Shown: positions 1-8,800, counted from the stretch's first letter. The stretch: DNA of 64,000 nt from Vulcanimicrobiota bacterium (GCA_003161435.1 PMOS01000025.1:47013-111012), one strand, 5' to 3'. Numbers and translations are program-made. Notes: a model not told the origin generated them from the letters alone.

Positions 1-681
1 ACGTTGCCGTTCGGGGCAGCAGGCCAGGCCTGCGACCTTCATCTGGTCGGCAGGCCAAGAGGACATCCGCCAACAAACCCCAGGCGCGAGCGTCTCGGCG
101 GAGGGTGGTAGCCATACTTACACGGCCACGACCTCGAGCGACGGCTCGTTCTCGATCAGCCTTCCGCCGGGCCTCTAGGCCGTCACGATCAATCACGGCG
201 GTTTCCAGCCGGCCCAGAACGATGTCGCGGTTCCGGCGGGCGGCAATATCACGATCAGCGTGCCGCTCGCGGAGCAGAGCCCACAGAGCCTTCAGGTCAT
301 CGGACGGACGAGCACGAGTTACAACCGCACCCCGTTCACACGGTCGCGACGATGCCCGGCGTCGTCGCGTAGCGCACGTTCTCGGCCACACCCAATACGA
401 ACTTCGACGTGCGCGGACTGGGTCTTCAAACGCGCGTCACCATCGACGGCCACCCGGTCAGCTCCGGGATCTCGGCGCAGAATTTGTTCAACCTGAACAC
501 CGGTACGTTGCTGGGACGCAGCCTGAGCAATCAGGGCAACATCGAGCCTACGCTGTGGCTCAACAAGGTTACGGGTCAGCTGCTGCCGGGGAACAGCAGC
601 AGCTATAACCTCAACGGCACGACCAACATCAACGCTCTGCCGCCCCGCACGTTCCGCTTCTCGCTCGACTACGCGATCTGA
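1..681 (+). pseudogene. TonB-dependent receptor remnant (partial, decayed)
   Basis: Remains of an outer-membrane TonB-dependent receptor of the kind that begins with a carboxypeptidase-regulatory-like beta-sandwich. Frame 2 carries that domain (residues reading GSFSISLPPG, then GGFQPAQNDVAVPAGG) followed by the linker LQVIGRTSTSYNRTPF. It is broken by an in-frame TAG at 176-178. Near 320-335 the reading passes to frame 1, which has another TAG at 370-372 and then reads NFDVRGLGLQTRVTIDGHP, a plug-domain motif. This runs almost directly into a receptor C-terminus ending FRFSLDYAI at the TGA 679-681, so nearly the whole beta barrel is missing. Two stops, one frame change and a large internal deletion make it non-functional. 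The left end lies outside the window. Confidence 0.8.
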
Positions 682-704
682 TCGTCGCCCGCGAGACGCG
701 AATA

Positions 705-730
705 GAGCCCGCCGCATCCGCGGCGGGCTC
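705..730 (+). terminator. Hairpin terminator after the receptor remnant
   Basis: A perfect 11-bp stem (705-715 with 720-730) closes a 4-base loop ATCC. It follows the receptor stop codon by 23 bases and precedes the EVE-domain gene. The downstream tract is only weakly T-rich, so the efficiency is uncertain. Confidence 0.65.
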
Positions 731-757
731 CATTCATTTCCCGCCGAAACCCGGCCC

Positions 758-1228
758 ATGCCGCGGCATTGGCTGTTCAAGACCGAGCCCGACGCGTTCT
801 CGATCGACGACCTGCAGCGCGTCGGGCGCGAGGAATGGTCCGGCGTCCGCAGCTTCCAAGCGCGCAACATCATGCGCGAGATGAAGCTCGGCGACCTCGG
901 CTTCTTCTATCACTCCAGCATCCAGCCGCCCGGGATCGTCGGCGTCTGCGAAGTGGTCGCCGAAGCGCACCCCGACTCGACCCAATTCGATCGCAAGAGC
1001 GAGTACTGGGATCCCAGCTCGGGCCGCGCCAACCCGAAGTGGTGGTGCGTCGACGTCGGCTTCGTCCGCAAGCTCCCGCGCATGATCCCCCTCGACGAGC
1101 TCCGCACGATCCCCGCCTTAGCCTACATGCCGCTCCTACGCCGAGGCCAGCGCCTCTCCGTGCAACCAGTCACGCCGCAGGAATGGGCCCTCATCCTCGC
1201 CCTCGTCGCTAGCGAGAAGTCAGGCTGA
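758..1228 (+). CDS. EVE domain-containing protein
   Basis: A 156-residue protein that is essentially a single EVE domain (thymocyte nuclear protein 1-like, PUA-like fold). It starts with the family signature MPRHWLFKTEPDAFSIDDL and continues with WSGVRSFQARNIMREMKLGD and GFFYHS, all typical of the family. EVE proteins bind modified bases in DNA or RNA; the ligand of this one cannot be read from sequence. The length equals the usual family length, and the ATG lies 27 bases after the preceding hairpin. It faces ppk1 across an intergenic stretch filled with repeats. Family assignment is firm; biological role is unknown. Confidence 0.9.
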   Translation: MPRHWLFKTEPDAFSIDDLQRVGREEWSGVRSFQARNIMREMKLGDLGFFYHSSIQPPGIVGVCEVVAEAHPDSTQFDRKSEYWDPSSGRANPKWWCVDVGFVRKLPRMIPLDELRTIPALAYMPLLRRGQRLSVQPVTPQEWALILALVASEKSG

Positions 1229-1239
1229 CGAGGTGGTCG

Positions 1240-1302
1240 CCCTTCGCCAAGCTCAGGCCGACCACGCGAAGCACCGTCCTCCCTCGACAAGCTCGGGATG
1301 AC
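1240..1302. repeat. Two degenerate copies of an interspersed short repeat
   Basis: CCCTTCGCCAAGCTCAGG (1240-1257) and CCCTCGACAAGCTCGGGATG (1281-1300) are variants of one sequence. Its reverse complement, CCTGAGCTCGTCGAAGG, appears at 20906 and 55450, and a variant at 48768. This is an interspersed REP-like family, here in a convergent intergenic region. Confidence 0.65.
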
Positions 1303-1323
1303 AACGACACTCTCGTGCCGGGA

Positions 1324-1461
1324 TCGCCGCGCGATGATGCGTTGACGGGGCGTTGCGCAGCGAGCGGAGCCGGGAAGGCGAGAGCGAGCGGAGCACCGAG
1401 CGAACGGAGACACCGGATGTGTCGCAGTGAGCGTCCCCGTCAACGCATCGTCGCGCGGCGA
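1324..1461. repeat. Large imperfect inverted repeat
   Basis: Arms of 27 bp at 1324-1350 and 1435-1461 are reverse complements with a single mismatch (position 1335), separated by 84 bases. The inner part is rich in GAGCGAGCGGAGC-like purine stretches. It sits between the convergent EVE and ppk1 genes. It could be a small non-autonomous element or a folded transcript end; no coding sequence was seen in it. Confidence 0.6.
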
Positions 1462-1490
1462 CCCAACCACCACGCCGAAGAAAGCGCGAC

Positions 1491-3608
1491 CTAAACGGTC
1501 TGATAGCGCTTGAGAAAGATCTGCTGCGCTTCCACGCGTTCCTCGCCCGGCAGAATGCGGCGGCGTTCGTAGCTGTCGTCCGAGCGCAGGACACGCGTCT
1601 TGACGTTGTCGGTCAACAGGACGTCGAGGATGTCGGCGCAGATCGTCTCGCCGAGCACGGGATCGAGAACCGGCACAACCGCTTCGACGCGGCGGTCGAG
1701 GTTACGACCCATCCAGTCGGCGCTGCCGATGTAGACCTCGCGCTGCCCGCCGTTCGAGAAGACGAACATCCGCGAGTGCTCGAGGAACCGTCCGACGATG
1801 CTGCTCACGCGAATCGTTTCGCTCACCCCGGGGATCCCGGGCCGCAGCACGCACATTCCGCGCACCATCAAGTCGATCGGGACGCCGGCGCGGGACGCGC
1901 GATAGAGCGCCTGGACGATCCCCGCGTCGCTGATCGCGTTGAGCTTGGCGACGATACGGCTCGGACGGCCGGCCTCGGCATGCTCGGTCTCGCGATCGAT
2001 CAGATCCTGGAAGCCGGTCCGCAATCCGAACGGCGCGACCATCAACTGCTCGTAGCTGTCGACCTTCGAGAACCCGGTCAGCGCGTTGAACAACTGCGTC
2101 GCGTCGGCGCCGAGGTCGGCGCGACAGGTGAACAGCGAGAGATCCGTGTACGTACGCGCCGTTTTGTCGTTGTAGTTGCCGGTGCCGAAGTGCATGTAGC
2201 GCCGGATCCCGTCGGGCTCGTCGCGCACGACGAGGGTCACCTTCGCGTGCGTCTTGAGACCCGCCAACCCGTAGACGACGTGGACGCCGACGCGCTCGAG
2301 CATTCGCGCCCAGTGGATGTTGTTCTCTTCATCGAATCGCGCCTTGAGCTCGATCAGGGCGGCGACCTGTTTGCCGTTCTCGGCCGCGTCGACGAGCGCA
2401 CCGACCACGGGCGAGTTACCGGAGGTGCGGTACAGCGTCTGTTTGATCGCCAGCACGTTGGGATCGCTGGCCGCCTGCTGCACGAACTGCACGACCGGAT
2501 CGAATGATTCGTACGGATGATGCAGCAGCAGATCGCCTTCGCGAATCACCGCGAACATGTCGGTCTGCCCGATCAAGCGCTTGGGGAACGCCGGCGTGAA
2601 GGGCGGATCGTGCAGATCGGGCTCTTCGAGGTTTACGAGCGCCCACAGGCTCTCGGTGCCCATCATCCCGTCGACTTCGTAACAGTCGCCGCCGTCGAGC
2701 TCGAGCGCTTCTTGCAGCTTGCGCCGCAGCTCCTCGGGCATGGTGGGCTCGACCTCGAGCCGCACCGGCTCGCCGAACCGCCGTTTGCGCAGCTCCGACT
2801 CGACCGCGCGCAACAGATCGTCGGCCTCGTCCTCTTGCAAGTCGAGGTCGGCGTCGCGCGTGACGCGGAAGAGATAGGACGCCGTCACGCGCAGGCCCGG
2901 GAACAGCGCCTCGAGGTTGTGCGCGATGATGTCTTCGAGCATGACGAACCAGCGCTGACCCGGCGGCGCTGAATCGATCGGAACGAAACGCGGCAGCGAG
3001 CCCGGTACCTTGACCCGCGCGAAGTAGTGCACCGGGCCGTCCGGGGTCGTCTCCTCGAGCTCGACCGCGAGCGAGATCGACAGGTTCGAGATGTACGGGA
3101 ACGGATGCCCCTTGTCGATCGCGAGCGGCGTGAGCACCGGGAAGACGCGCTCTTCGAAGTATCGCCGCAGGCTTCGCGTCGTCGCAGTGTCCAGCTGCTC
3201 CAGACCCAGAATGCGGACCCCATGACGCTCGAGCGATGGGAACAGGTGGTTCTTGAGGCAGTCGGTCATGCGCGCGAGCGACCGCCGAAGATGCCGGCTG
3301 ACCATGTCGAGCTGCTCTTCGGGGGTGTGACCGTCGTCGGAGCGCTTGTGAACCTCGGCCGCCAGCTGCTGCATGAGCCCCGCGATGCGGATCATGAAGA
3401 ACTCGTCGAGGTTGGTCCCGTAGATCGCGATGAACTTGAGCCGCTCGAGCAGCGGGTTGCGCTCGTCGAGCGCTTCCTCGAGGACGCGGTCGTTGAACTC
3501 CAGCCACGAGGTCTCGCGGTTGATGTACAGCGACGGGTCGTCGAGGGCGATCGCTGCGGGAAGCTCCGCCGGGCGGAGCTCCGAGCCGATCTGCGAACCG
3601 GTGATCAT
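1491..3608 (-). CDS. ppk1: Polyphosphate kinase 1
   Basis: Synthesises inorganic polyphosphate reversibly from ATP. The 705-residue product has the usual family length and order: N-terminal helical domain (YINRETSWLEFNDRVLEEA), head domain, and two phospholipase-D-like catalytic domains. Diagnostic stretches are IKQTLYRTSGNSPVV, GLKTHAKVTLVVR with the histidine that becomes phosphorylated at about residue 454, HFGTGNYNDKTA, and GSADWMGRNLDRR. I chose the ATG at 3608 (MITGSQIG) because it leaves a normal N-terminus and does not run into the divergent permease gene at 3630. Only 21 bases separate the two starts, so their promoters must lie in or overlap the genes. Confident assignment. Confidence 0.96.
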   Translation of the reverse strand: MITGSQIGSELRPAELPAAIALDDPSLYINRETSWLEFNDRVLEEALDERNPLLERLKFIAIYGTNLDEFFMIRIAGLMQQLAAEVHKRSDDGHTPEEQLDMVSRHLRRSLARMTDCLKNHLFPSLERHGVRILGLEQLDTATTRSLRRYFEERVFPVLTPLAIDKGHPFPYISNLSISLAVELEETTPDGPVHYFARVKVPGSLPRFVPIDSAPPGQRWFVMLEDIIAHNLEALFPGLRVTASYLFRVTRDADLDLQEDEADDLLRAVESELRKRRFGEPVRLEVEPTMPEELRRKLQEALELDGGDCYEVDGMMGTESLWALVNLEEPDLHDPPFTPAFPKRLIGQTDMFAVIREGDLLLHHPYESFDPVVQFVQQAASDPNVLAIKQTLYRTSGNSPVVGALVDAAENGKQVAALIELKARFDEENNIHWARMLERVGVHVVYGLAGLKTHAKVTLVVRDEPDGIRRYMHFGTGNYNDKTARTYTDLSLFTCRADLGADATQLFNALTGFSKVDSYEQLMVAPFGLRTGFQDLIDRETEHAEAGRPSRIVAKLNAISDAGIVQALYRASRAGVPIDLMVRGMCVLRPGIPGVSETIRVSSIVGRFLEHSRMFVFSNGGQREVYIGSADWMGRNLDRRVEAVVPVLDPVLGETICADILDVLLTDNVKTRVLRSDDSYERRRILPGEERVEAQQIFLKRYQTV

Positions 3609-3629
3609 GGCTCTGGTAGTGTTCGGCAG

Positions 3630-4223
3630 GTGAGCGAGGACTTCATCGCCCACCTCGGCGCGCACGTCGCGCTGGCCGGCACCGCGCTCGCCGTTGCAGT
3701 CGCCATCGGGATCCCGCTCGCCGGGCTGTGCGCCGACCGGCGGTTGCCCCGCGGCCTGATGCTCGCGCTGGCGGGGGGCTTTCGCGTCGTCCCCTCGCTG
3801 GCCGTCCTAACGCTCGCGTTACCCCTACTCGGCTTGGGGTTTCGGCCCGCGCTGCTCGCCTTGGTCGTCCTCGCGCTGCCGCCGATCCTGGTCAATACCG
3901 ACGTCGCGCTGCGCTCGGTGCCGCGCGCGACGCTAGAGGCGGCGCGCGGGACCGGTATGACCGCGCGGCAGGTTGGGGCGCGGGTGCGCTGGCCGCTGGC
4001 CCTGCCGGTGGTGGCGGTCGGCGTGCGGACCGCGACCGTCGAGGTGATCGCGTCGGCGACGCTGGCGACGTTCATCGGCGGCGGCGGGTTGGGCGACTAC
4101 ATCAACGCAGGGATGCAGACCGACAACCTTCCCGAGCTCCTGCTGGGCGCCGTCTCGGTGGCGGTGCTCGCGCTCCTCGCCGACGCTGCGCTGGGATATG
4201 CGCAGCGGCGGCTCGCCGTCTGA
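3630..4223 (+). CDS. Osmoprotectant ABC transporter permease (first copy)
   Basis: Inner-membrane permease of a glycine-betaine/choline-type (OpuC/ProW) ABC importer, 197 residues. It is very hydrophobic with about five membrane segments and carries the permease loop that docks on the ATPase (residues reading EAARGTGMTARQVG), then TATVEVIASATLATFIGGGGLGD and NAGMQTDN, typical of this family. The start is GTG at 3630, the only plausible in-frame start, divergent from ppk1. The binding-protein gene follows after 10 bases, so they are one operon. A second, similar permease lies at 6558. Confidence 0.9.
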   Translation: MSEDFIAHLGAHVALAGTALAVAVAIGIPLAGLCADRRLPRGLMLALAGGFRVVPSLAVLTLALPLLGLGFRPALLALVVLALPPILVNTDVALRSVPRATLEAARGTGMTARQVGARVRWPLALPVVAVGVRTATVEVIASATLATFIGGGGLGDYINAGMQTDNLPELLLGAVSVAVLALLADAALGYAQRRLAV

Positions 4224-4233
4224 ATCGAGCCTC

Positions 4234-5118
4234 ATGATTCTCACCCGTGCTCGCGCGCTCGTTCTGTTCGCATCCGCTCCGCTCGCTGCGTCGTGCGGTT
4301 CGCGCGGCGGGGTCAAAGTCGGTTCCAAGAACTTCACCGAGGAGCTGATTCTGGGCGAGTTGTACGCGCAGTCGCTCGAGCACGGTGGGATCGGCGTGAC
4401 GCGCCGATTCAATCTCGGTACGACCGACATCGCCATGGCGGCGCTCGCGCGCGGCGAGATCGACCTCTACCCCGAGTACACCGGGACCGCGCTGCTCAAC
4501 GTTCTGCACCTTCCGCCGGACGCCGATCCGGCAAGCTCGTACCGAACCGTCAAGGACGCCTATGCCAAACGCTACGGATTGACGTGGCTCGACCAAGCGC
4601 CGATGAACGACACGCAGGCGCTCGCCACGACGCAGACCGTCGCGGGGCAGAACTCGCTGGGCACGCTCAGCGATCTGTCGGCGAAGGCGTCGTCGCTGCG
4701 GCTGGGTGCGACGACGGAGTTTCTCACCCGCAGCGACGGTCTGCCCGGACTGCGCAAGCGCTACGGCGGCTTCACCTTCAAGCAGGTGAAGACGATCGAC
4801 AATGGTTTGAAGTACCAGGCGCTCGCGCACGGCGATGTCGACGTCGTCGTCGCGTTCTCGACCGACGGCCAGCTCAAAGCAGAGAACCTGGTCGTGCTCG
4901 AAGACAACAAGCACCTTTTCCCGGCGTATCACGTCGCACCGGTCGTGCGCAAAGCCGCGCTCGACGCGAACCCCGCCATCGCCCAGACATTGAACAAGCT
5001 CGCCCCGCTGCTGACCGACGACGTGATGCAGAACATGAACCTGCAGGTCGACGGACCGCAGAAGCGCGAGCCGGCCGACGTCGCCAAAGACTTTCTGCAG
5101 CAGAACGGTTTGGGCTAG
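4234..5118 (+). CDS. Osmoprotectant ABC transporter substrate-binding lipoprotein
   Basis: Binding protein of the OpuC/OsmF (QAT) type, 294 residues. An N-terminal hydrophobic segment ends in a lipobox-like AASC with Cys at residue 21, so it is probably a lipoprotein. The mature part begins VKVGSKNFTEELILGELYAQ, the classic opening of this family, and contains DLYPEYTGTALLNV and VVAFSTDGQ, also typical. The ATG at 4234 leaves a proper signal peptide. The stop codon TAG (5116-5118) overlaps the GTG of the ATPase gene by one base. The exact solute (betaine, choline, other compatible solutes) cannot be decided from sequence. Confidence 0.92.
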   Translation: MILTRARALVLFASAPLAASCGSRGGVKVGSKNFTEELILGELYAQSLEHGGIGVTRRFNLGTTDIAMAALARGEIDLYPEYTGTALLNVLHLPPDADPASSYRTVKDAYAKRYGLTWLDQAPMNDTQALATTQTVAGQNSLGTLSDLSAKASSLRLGATTEFLTRSDGLPGLRKRYGGFTFKQVKTIDNGLKYQALAHGDVDVVVAFSTDGQLKAENLVVLEDNKHLFPAYHVAPVVRKAALDANPAIAQTLNKLAPLLTDDVMQNMNLQVDGPQKREPADVAKDFLQQNGLG

Positions 5119-5915
5119 TGGTTGCGACGACGCACGGCGGCGGGCGCGTCGAGCTGCGCGGGCTGGGCGTCCGCTATCCAAACGCTGCGCAGGCGGCGGT
5201 ACACGATGTCGACCTCACCGTCGAGGCGGGGGAGTTCGCCGTTTTGTTGGGGCCGTCGGGCTGCGGGAAGAGCACGCTCGTGCGCACGATCAACCGGCTC
5301 GTCGAACCGACGGCCGGGACCGTCGCGATCGACGGCGTCGACGTGCGTGAACGCGATGCGAACGAGCTGCGCCGCGGGATCGGCTACGTGATCCAAGCCG
5401 TCGGATTGTTCCCGCACTACACGGTCGCGCAGAACGTCGCGATCGTGCCGGGGCTGTTGGGTTGGGAGCGCGCGCGGATCGATGCGCGCGTCGACGAGCT
5501 GCTGCGGCTGATCCGGCTCGACCCGGCGCAGTACCGCGACCGCAAACCGCGCCAGCTTTCGGGCGGCGAGGCGCAGCGGGTCGGCGTCGCGCGCGCGCTC
5601 GCCGCCGAGCCGCGCGTGCTGTTGATGGACGAGCCGTTCGCGGCCGTCGACGCTATCGTGCGCGCCTCGCTGCAGGACGAGATCGCGCGCGTCCACCGCG
5701 AGCTGGGCACGACGATCGTGTTCGTCACCCACGACGTCGACGAGGCGCTGCGTTTGGCCGACCGGGTCGTGGTGATGAACGCCGGCCGCGTGGTGCAAAC
5801 CGGTGGGCCGGACGAGTTGCTCGAGGGGCCCGCCGACGACTTCGTGCGGCACCTGGTCGGCGTCGATGCCGAAACGCGGCGTTTGGCGCTCGAACGCCCG
5901 CTCATCGAGCGATGA
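5118..5915 (+). CDS. Osmoprotectant ABC transporter ATP-binding protein
   Basis: Cytoplasmic ATPase of the importer, 265 residues. All ABC motifs are present: Walker A GPSGCGKST (residues 45-53), Q-loop in VIQAVGLFPHYTV, signature LSGGEAQRV, Walker B VLLMDEPF, and H-loop VTHD. It lacks the C-terminal CBS domains found in longer OpuCA/ProV proteins that sense ionic strength, so control must come from elsewhere. The start is a GTG that overlaps the binding-protein stop (TAGTG). Its last 14 bases overlap the 3-prime end of the antisense HAD gene. Confidence 0.93.
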   Translation: MVATTHGGGRVELRGLGVRYPNAAQAAVHDVDLTVEAGEFAVLLGPSGCGKSTLVRTINRLVEPTAGTVAIDGVDVRERDANELRRGIGYVIQAVGLFPHYTVAQNVAIVPGLLGWERARIDARVDELLRLIRLDPAQYRDRKPRQLSGGEAQRVGVARALAAEPRVLLMDEPFAAVDAIVRASLQDEIARVHRELGTTIVFVTHDVDEALRLADRVVVMNAGRVVQTGGPDELLEGPADDFVRHLVGVDAETRRLALERPLIER

Positions 5916-6534
5916 ACGCCGCGATCTCGTGCGGCGCGTTGAAGACGTGATCGGCGCCGGCCAACTCTTCGCTCGTGCCGTAGCCCCAGCCGGCGCCCCA
6001 GGCCCCGACCGCGTTCGTTCGAGCCGCGATCAGATCGAGCTCACGATCGCCCAGCAGCGCTATGCGCGCGCCCCCCGCCAGGCGCTGCTCGGTGAGTGCG
6101 CGGGCGAGCAGGATGCGCTTATCGGCGTTCGTACCGTCCAGCTCGCTGCCATACACCGCGTCGAACATTTCGGCCAGGCCGAAGCGCTGCAGGATCGGCA
6201 ACGCGTAGATGTGCGGTTTGGTCGTGCAGACGAACATCCGCAGACGGCCGGCGAGCGCGTCGAGCAGCTCGCGCACGCCCGGATAGACGACGTTCTCGAA
6301 CAGACCGGTGTCCGCGTAGCGCACGCGGAACAGCCGAACCATCTCGTCGGCCACCGCCCGATCGGCAAAGCGAGCGCGCATCGAAACATGCAGCGGGGGT
6401 CCGATCAGGGTCCGTATCTCCGCGTCGGCCGGCGCATCGTAGCCGAGCTCTTCGTACGCGAACCGCAGCGACCGCGCGAACCCCTCGAACGGGTCGCTCA
6501 ACGTGCCGTCGAGGTCGAAGAAGATCGCATCCAT
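5902..6534 (-). CDS. HAD-family hydrolase, phosphoglycolate-phosphatase-like
   Basis: Soluble phosphatase-like protein of 210 residues in the haloacid dehalogenase superfamily. Motif I is FFDLDGTLSD with the nucleophile Asp7 and acid Asp9, motif II VCTTKPH, motif III a Lys in NADKRIL, and motif IV LLGDRELD. A helical cap follows motif I, as in phosphoglycolate phosphatases (Gph) and PpaX. The substrate is not predictable. It lies on the opposite strand inside the osmoprotectant transporter cluster, overlapping the ATPase gene tail-to-tail by 14 bases and diverging from the second permease 23 bases away. Confidence 0.9.
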   Translation of the reverse strand: MDAIFFDLDGTLSDPFEGFARSLRFAYEELGYDAPADAEIRTLIGPPLHVSMRARFADRAVADEMVRLFRVRYADTGLFENVVYPGVRELLDALAGRLRMFVCTTKPHIYALPILQRFGLAEMFDAVYGSELDGTNADKRILLARALTEQRLAGGARIALLGDRELDLIAARTNAVGAWGAGWGYGTSEELAGADHVFNAPHEIAAFIAR

Positions 6535-6557
6535 CGACTGCCACGGTACTACGTGCG

Positions 6558-7169
6558 ATGACGTATCTCTTCGCGCACGCGCCGCGGGTTGCCGGTCTGC
6601 TCGCGCAGCATCTCGTGCTGGTCGGCGTCGCGCTCGGCGTCGCGCTTGTCATCGCCGTCCCGCTCGGCGTGTTCGCGACGCGTAACGCGCGCGCCGGCGC
6701 GGTGATCCTCGCCGTCACCGGCACGATCTACACGATCCCGAGCCTCGCGCTGCTCGCGCTGCTGGTGGCGGCGATCGGGCTCGGCCCGCTCACCGCCATC
6801 ATCGCGCTGGTCGCGTACGCGCAGATGATCTTGGTGCGCGGCGTCGTCGCCGGACTGCGCGGCGTCGATGCGGCGTTGATCGAGGCCGCGCGCGGCCTCG
6901 GGCTGACAGCGCGGCAGACGCTGCTGCGGGTCGAGTTTCCGGCCGCGCTAGCGGTCATCCTCGGCGGCGTGCGCGTCGCGACGGTTTCGCTGGTCGCGCT
7001 CGCGACCGTCGCGGCCTGGATCAACGCCGGCGGCTTGGGCGTGCTGCTGTTCGAGGGGATCGGCACCGACAACCCCGACAAGATCGTCGCGGGGGCGCTG
7101 GCCGCCGCCGCGCTGGCGATCGCGGCGGACCTGCTCCTGCGCGGCGCGGAACGCGCCGCTCGCGTGTGA
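6558..7169 (+). CDS. Osmoprotectant ABC transporter permease (second copy)
   Basis: Second membrane subunit of the OpuC-type importer, 203 residues. It carries the same permease loop (EAARGLGLTARQTLLRVEFP) and RVATVSLVALATVAAWINAGGLG near the C-terminus. OpuC-type systems need two different permeases, so this and the copy at 3630 probably form the heterodimer, although the antisense HAD gene lies between them and this one needs its own promoter in 6535-6557 or inside the HAD gene. The ATG at 6558 is the first in-frame start after the HAD start. The stop TGA overlaps the GTG of the next gene (GTGA). Confidence 0.9.
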   Translation: MTYLFAHAPRVAGLLAQHLVLVGVALGVALVIAVPLGVFATRNARAGAVILAVTGTIYTIPSLALLALLVAAIGLGPLTAIIALVAYAQMILVRGVVAGLRGVDAALIEAARGLGLTARQTLLRVEFPAALAVILGGVRVATVSLVALATVAAWINAGGLGVLLFEGIGTDNPDKIVAGALAAAALAIAADLLLRGAERAARV

Positions 7170-7615
7170 CGCGGCTCTTCGGCTACGGCACCTTTCGCAA
7201 GATGGCGTGGCGCAACGCGATCCTCGGTGCAGAGTATCCGGCGCAACCCGCGACGCTGCGCGGGTATCGCCGCACAGCTACGGAGTCGGGGTACCTCTCG
7301 CTGCGCGAAACCGTCCTCGAGGTGCGCCTCGTGCCGGGCGTCCTGATCGATCTCGACGAGATCGGCTGGCGCATCGCCGATGCCTGGGAGGAAGTTCCCA
7401 AGTACCGGTGCGTCGACGTCGTGGTGAACACCATGGGCGGAGCGGTCGAAGCCGTCGCGTATATCTGGTCGCGCGATGACGGCGCGACACCCGTCGACGA
7501 CGACTGTTACGCGCTCATCAGCGACGCGGCCGTCGAAGCTTCGATCGAGACCTTCGTCCCATTGATGCGCCGGTTGCGGGGCGGCGATGAAGCGCGGTCA
7601 GACGACGGTGAGTAG
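7166..7615 (+). CDS. Gamma-glutamylcyclotransferase/AIG2-like protein
   Basis: A 149-residue protein with the opening TRLFGYGTFR, matching the YGSL-type motif of the gamma-glutamylcyclotransferase-like (AIG2) fold, and the later stretch ALISDAAVEASIETFV. Proteins of this fold cyclise gamma-glutamyl groups or play undefined roles; the activity here is not proven. It starts with a GTG that overlaps the permease stop by 4 bases and ends 18 bases inside the antisense egtD gene. Domain assignment is moderately firm; substrate unknown. Confidence 0.75.
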   Translation: MTRLFGYGTFRKMAWRNAILGAEYPAQPATLRGYRRTATESGYLSLRETVLEVRLVPGVLIDLDEIGWRIADAWEEVPKYRCVDVVVNTMGGAVEAVAYIWSRDDGATPVDDDCYALISDAAVEASIETFVPLMRRLRGGDEARSDDGE

Positions 7616-8602
7616 CGAGAGCGCGTAGCGGCCGGCGGTATCGCTGTAGGTCGTCCGCTCCGCATAGCCGCAGCGTTGTGCGAGCGCCACGATCTCGTCG
7701 CGGCTGAACTTGTAGGACGACTCGGTGTGAATCGCGTCGCCGGCCGCAAAATCAACCGTGAGCCCGGCGAGCGGGATGTGGACGCGCTGCGCGACGTCGG
7801 CGACCAGATACGACAGGATCGCGCCGCGCGCTTCGTCCCAGCGCGCACGAAACCGGAACGCCCCCAAGTCGAAGTCGGCACCCAGCTCGCGGTTCATGCG
7901 CCCGAGCAGGTTCTTGTTGAACGCGGCCGTCACGCCGGTCGGATCGTCGTACGCCAACTCGAGGATCGACGGATCCTTCTTGAGGTCGTATCCGATCAGC
8001 ACGCCGTCGCCCGGCCGCAGCGCAGAAGCGAGCAGCGTGAGCAGTTCGCGAGCGTCGTCGGGTTCGAAGTTGCCGATGTTCGATCCCAAGAACAGCGCGA
8101 GCGCGCGATCGCGAGTGGTGAGACGTTTTTCGCGCAGCAGCGGGAAATAGTCGCCGGCGTACGCTACGACGCGCAGCCGTTCGTACGCACCGACGAGCGC
8201 GAGCGACGATTCGGTCACCGCTTCGGCCGAGATGTCGATCGGGTGAAAGGTCAGGCGCGGCTGCCGCTCGAGGATCGCATCGATCAGCAGGCGCGTCTTC
8301 ACTGCGCTCCCGCTGCCGAGTTCGACCAGCTCGACCGGCCCGTCGAGCGCGCCCGCGATCTCGCGCCCGTAGGTCGCCAGCAAATCCCGCTCGACGCGGG
8401 TGAGGTAGTACTCGGGGAGCCGCGTGATCGCTTCGAACAGCGCCGAACCGAGGTCGTCGTAGAAGTACTTCGGCGACAGGCTCAGCGGCGAGGTCCCAAG
8501 ACCGGCGCGGACGTCCTCGGCGAACGTGGCTACGCGGACGGGATGCGGGTCGCGATAGAGGGCGAAGCGGTCGGCAAGACCCGGCTGCGTCGTCGAAGAC
8601 AT
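7598..8602 (-). CDS. egtD: L-histidine N(alpha)-methyltransferase EgtD
   Basis: S-adenosylmethionine-dependent enzyme that trimethylates histidine to hercynine, the first step to ergothioneine. The 334-residue length matches the family. Diagnostic stretches: LSPKYFYDDLGSALFEAI, LPEYYLTRVER, the SAM-binding VELGSGSAVKTRLLI, LFLGSNIGNFEP, and IGYDLKKDPSILELAYDD. No egtB or egtC partner lies next to it, so later steps must be encoded elsewhere or hercynine is the end product. Its 3-prime end overlaps the neighbouring AIG2-like gene by 18 bases. Assignment is strong. Confidence 0.94.
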   Translation of the reverse strand: MSSTTQPGLADRFALYRDPHPVRVATFAEDVRAGLGTSPLSLSPKYFYDDLGSALFEAITRLPEYYLTRVERDLLATYGREIAGALDGPVELVELGSGSAVKTRLLIDAILERQPRLTFHPIDISAEAVTESSLALVGAYERLRVVAYAGDYFPLLREKRLTTRDRALALFLGSNIGNFEPDDARELLTLLASALRPGDGVLIGYDLKKDPSILELAYDDPTGVTAAFNKNLLGRMNRELGADFDLGAFRFRARWDEARGAILSYLVADVAQRVHIPLAGLTVDFAAGDAIHTESSYKFSRDEIVALAQRCGYAERTTYSDTAGRYALSLLTVV

Positions 8603-8800
8603 CGTGCGACGCCTAACCCGAGCCCGCCGGGCCGGTTTGCAGGACGATACGCAGGTGGGGAAAGGCCATATGGTCTGTCAATCTCCTCACCATCGATACC
8701 GGCAGGGTACGAGGCCTATACCCCGGCTAGCCGCCGGATAGGCTTCGCCGGCGACGGCCGGCCGGGCCCTACGCCGCCACCGTAAGAATGGGCATGTCGC

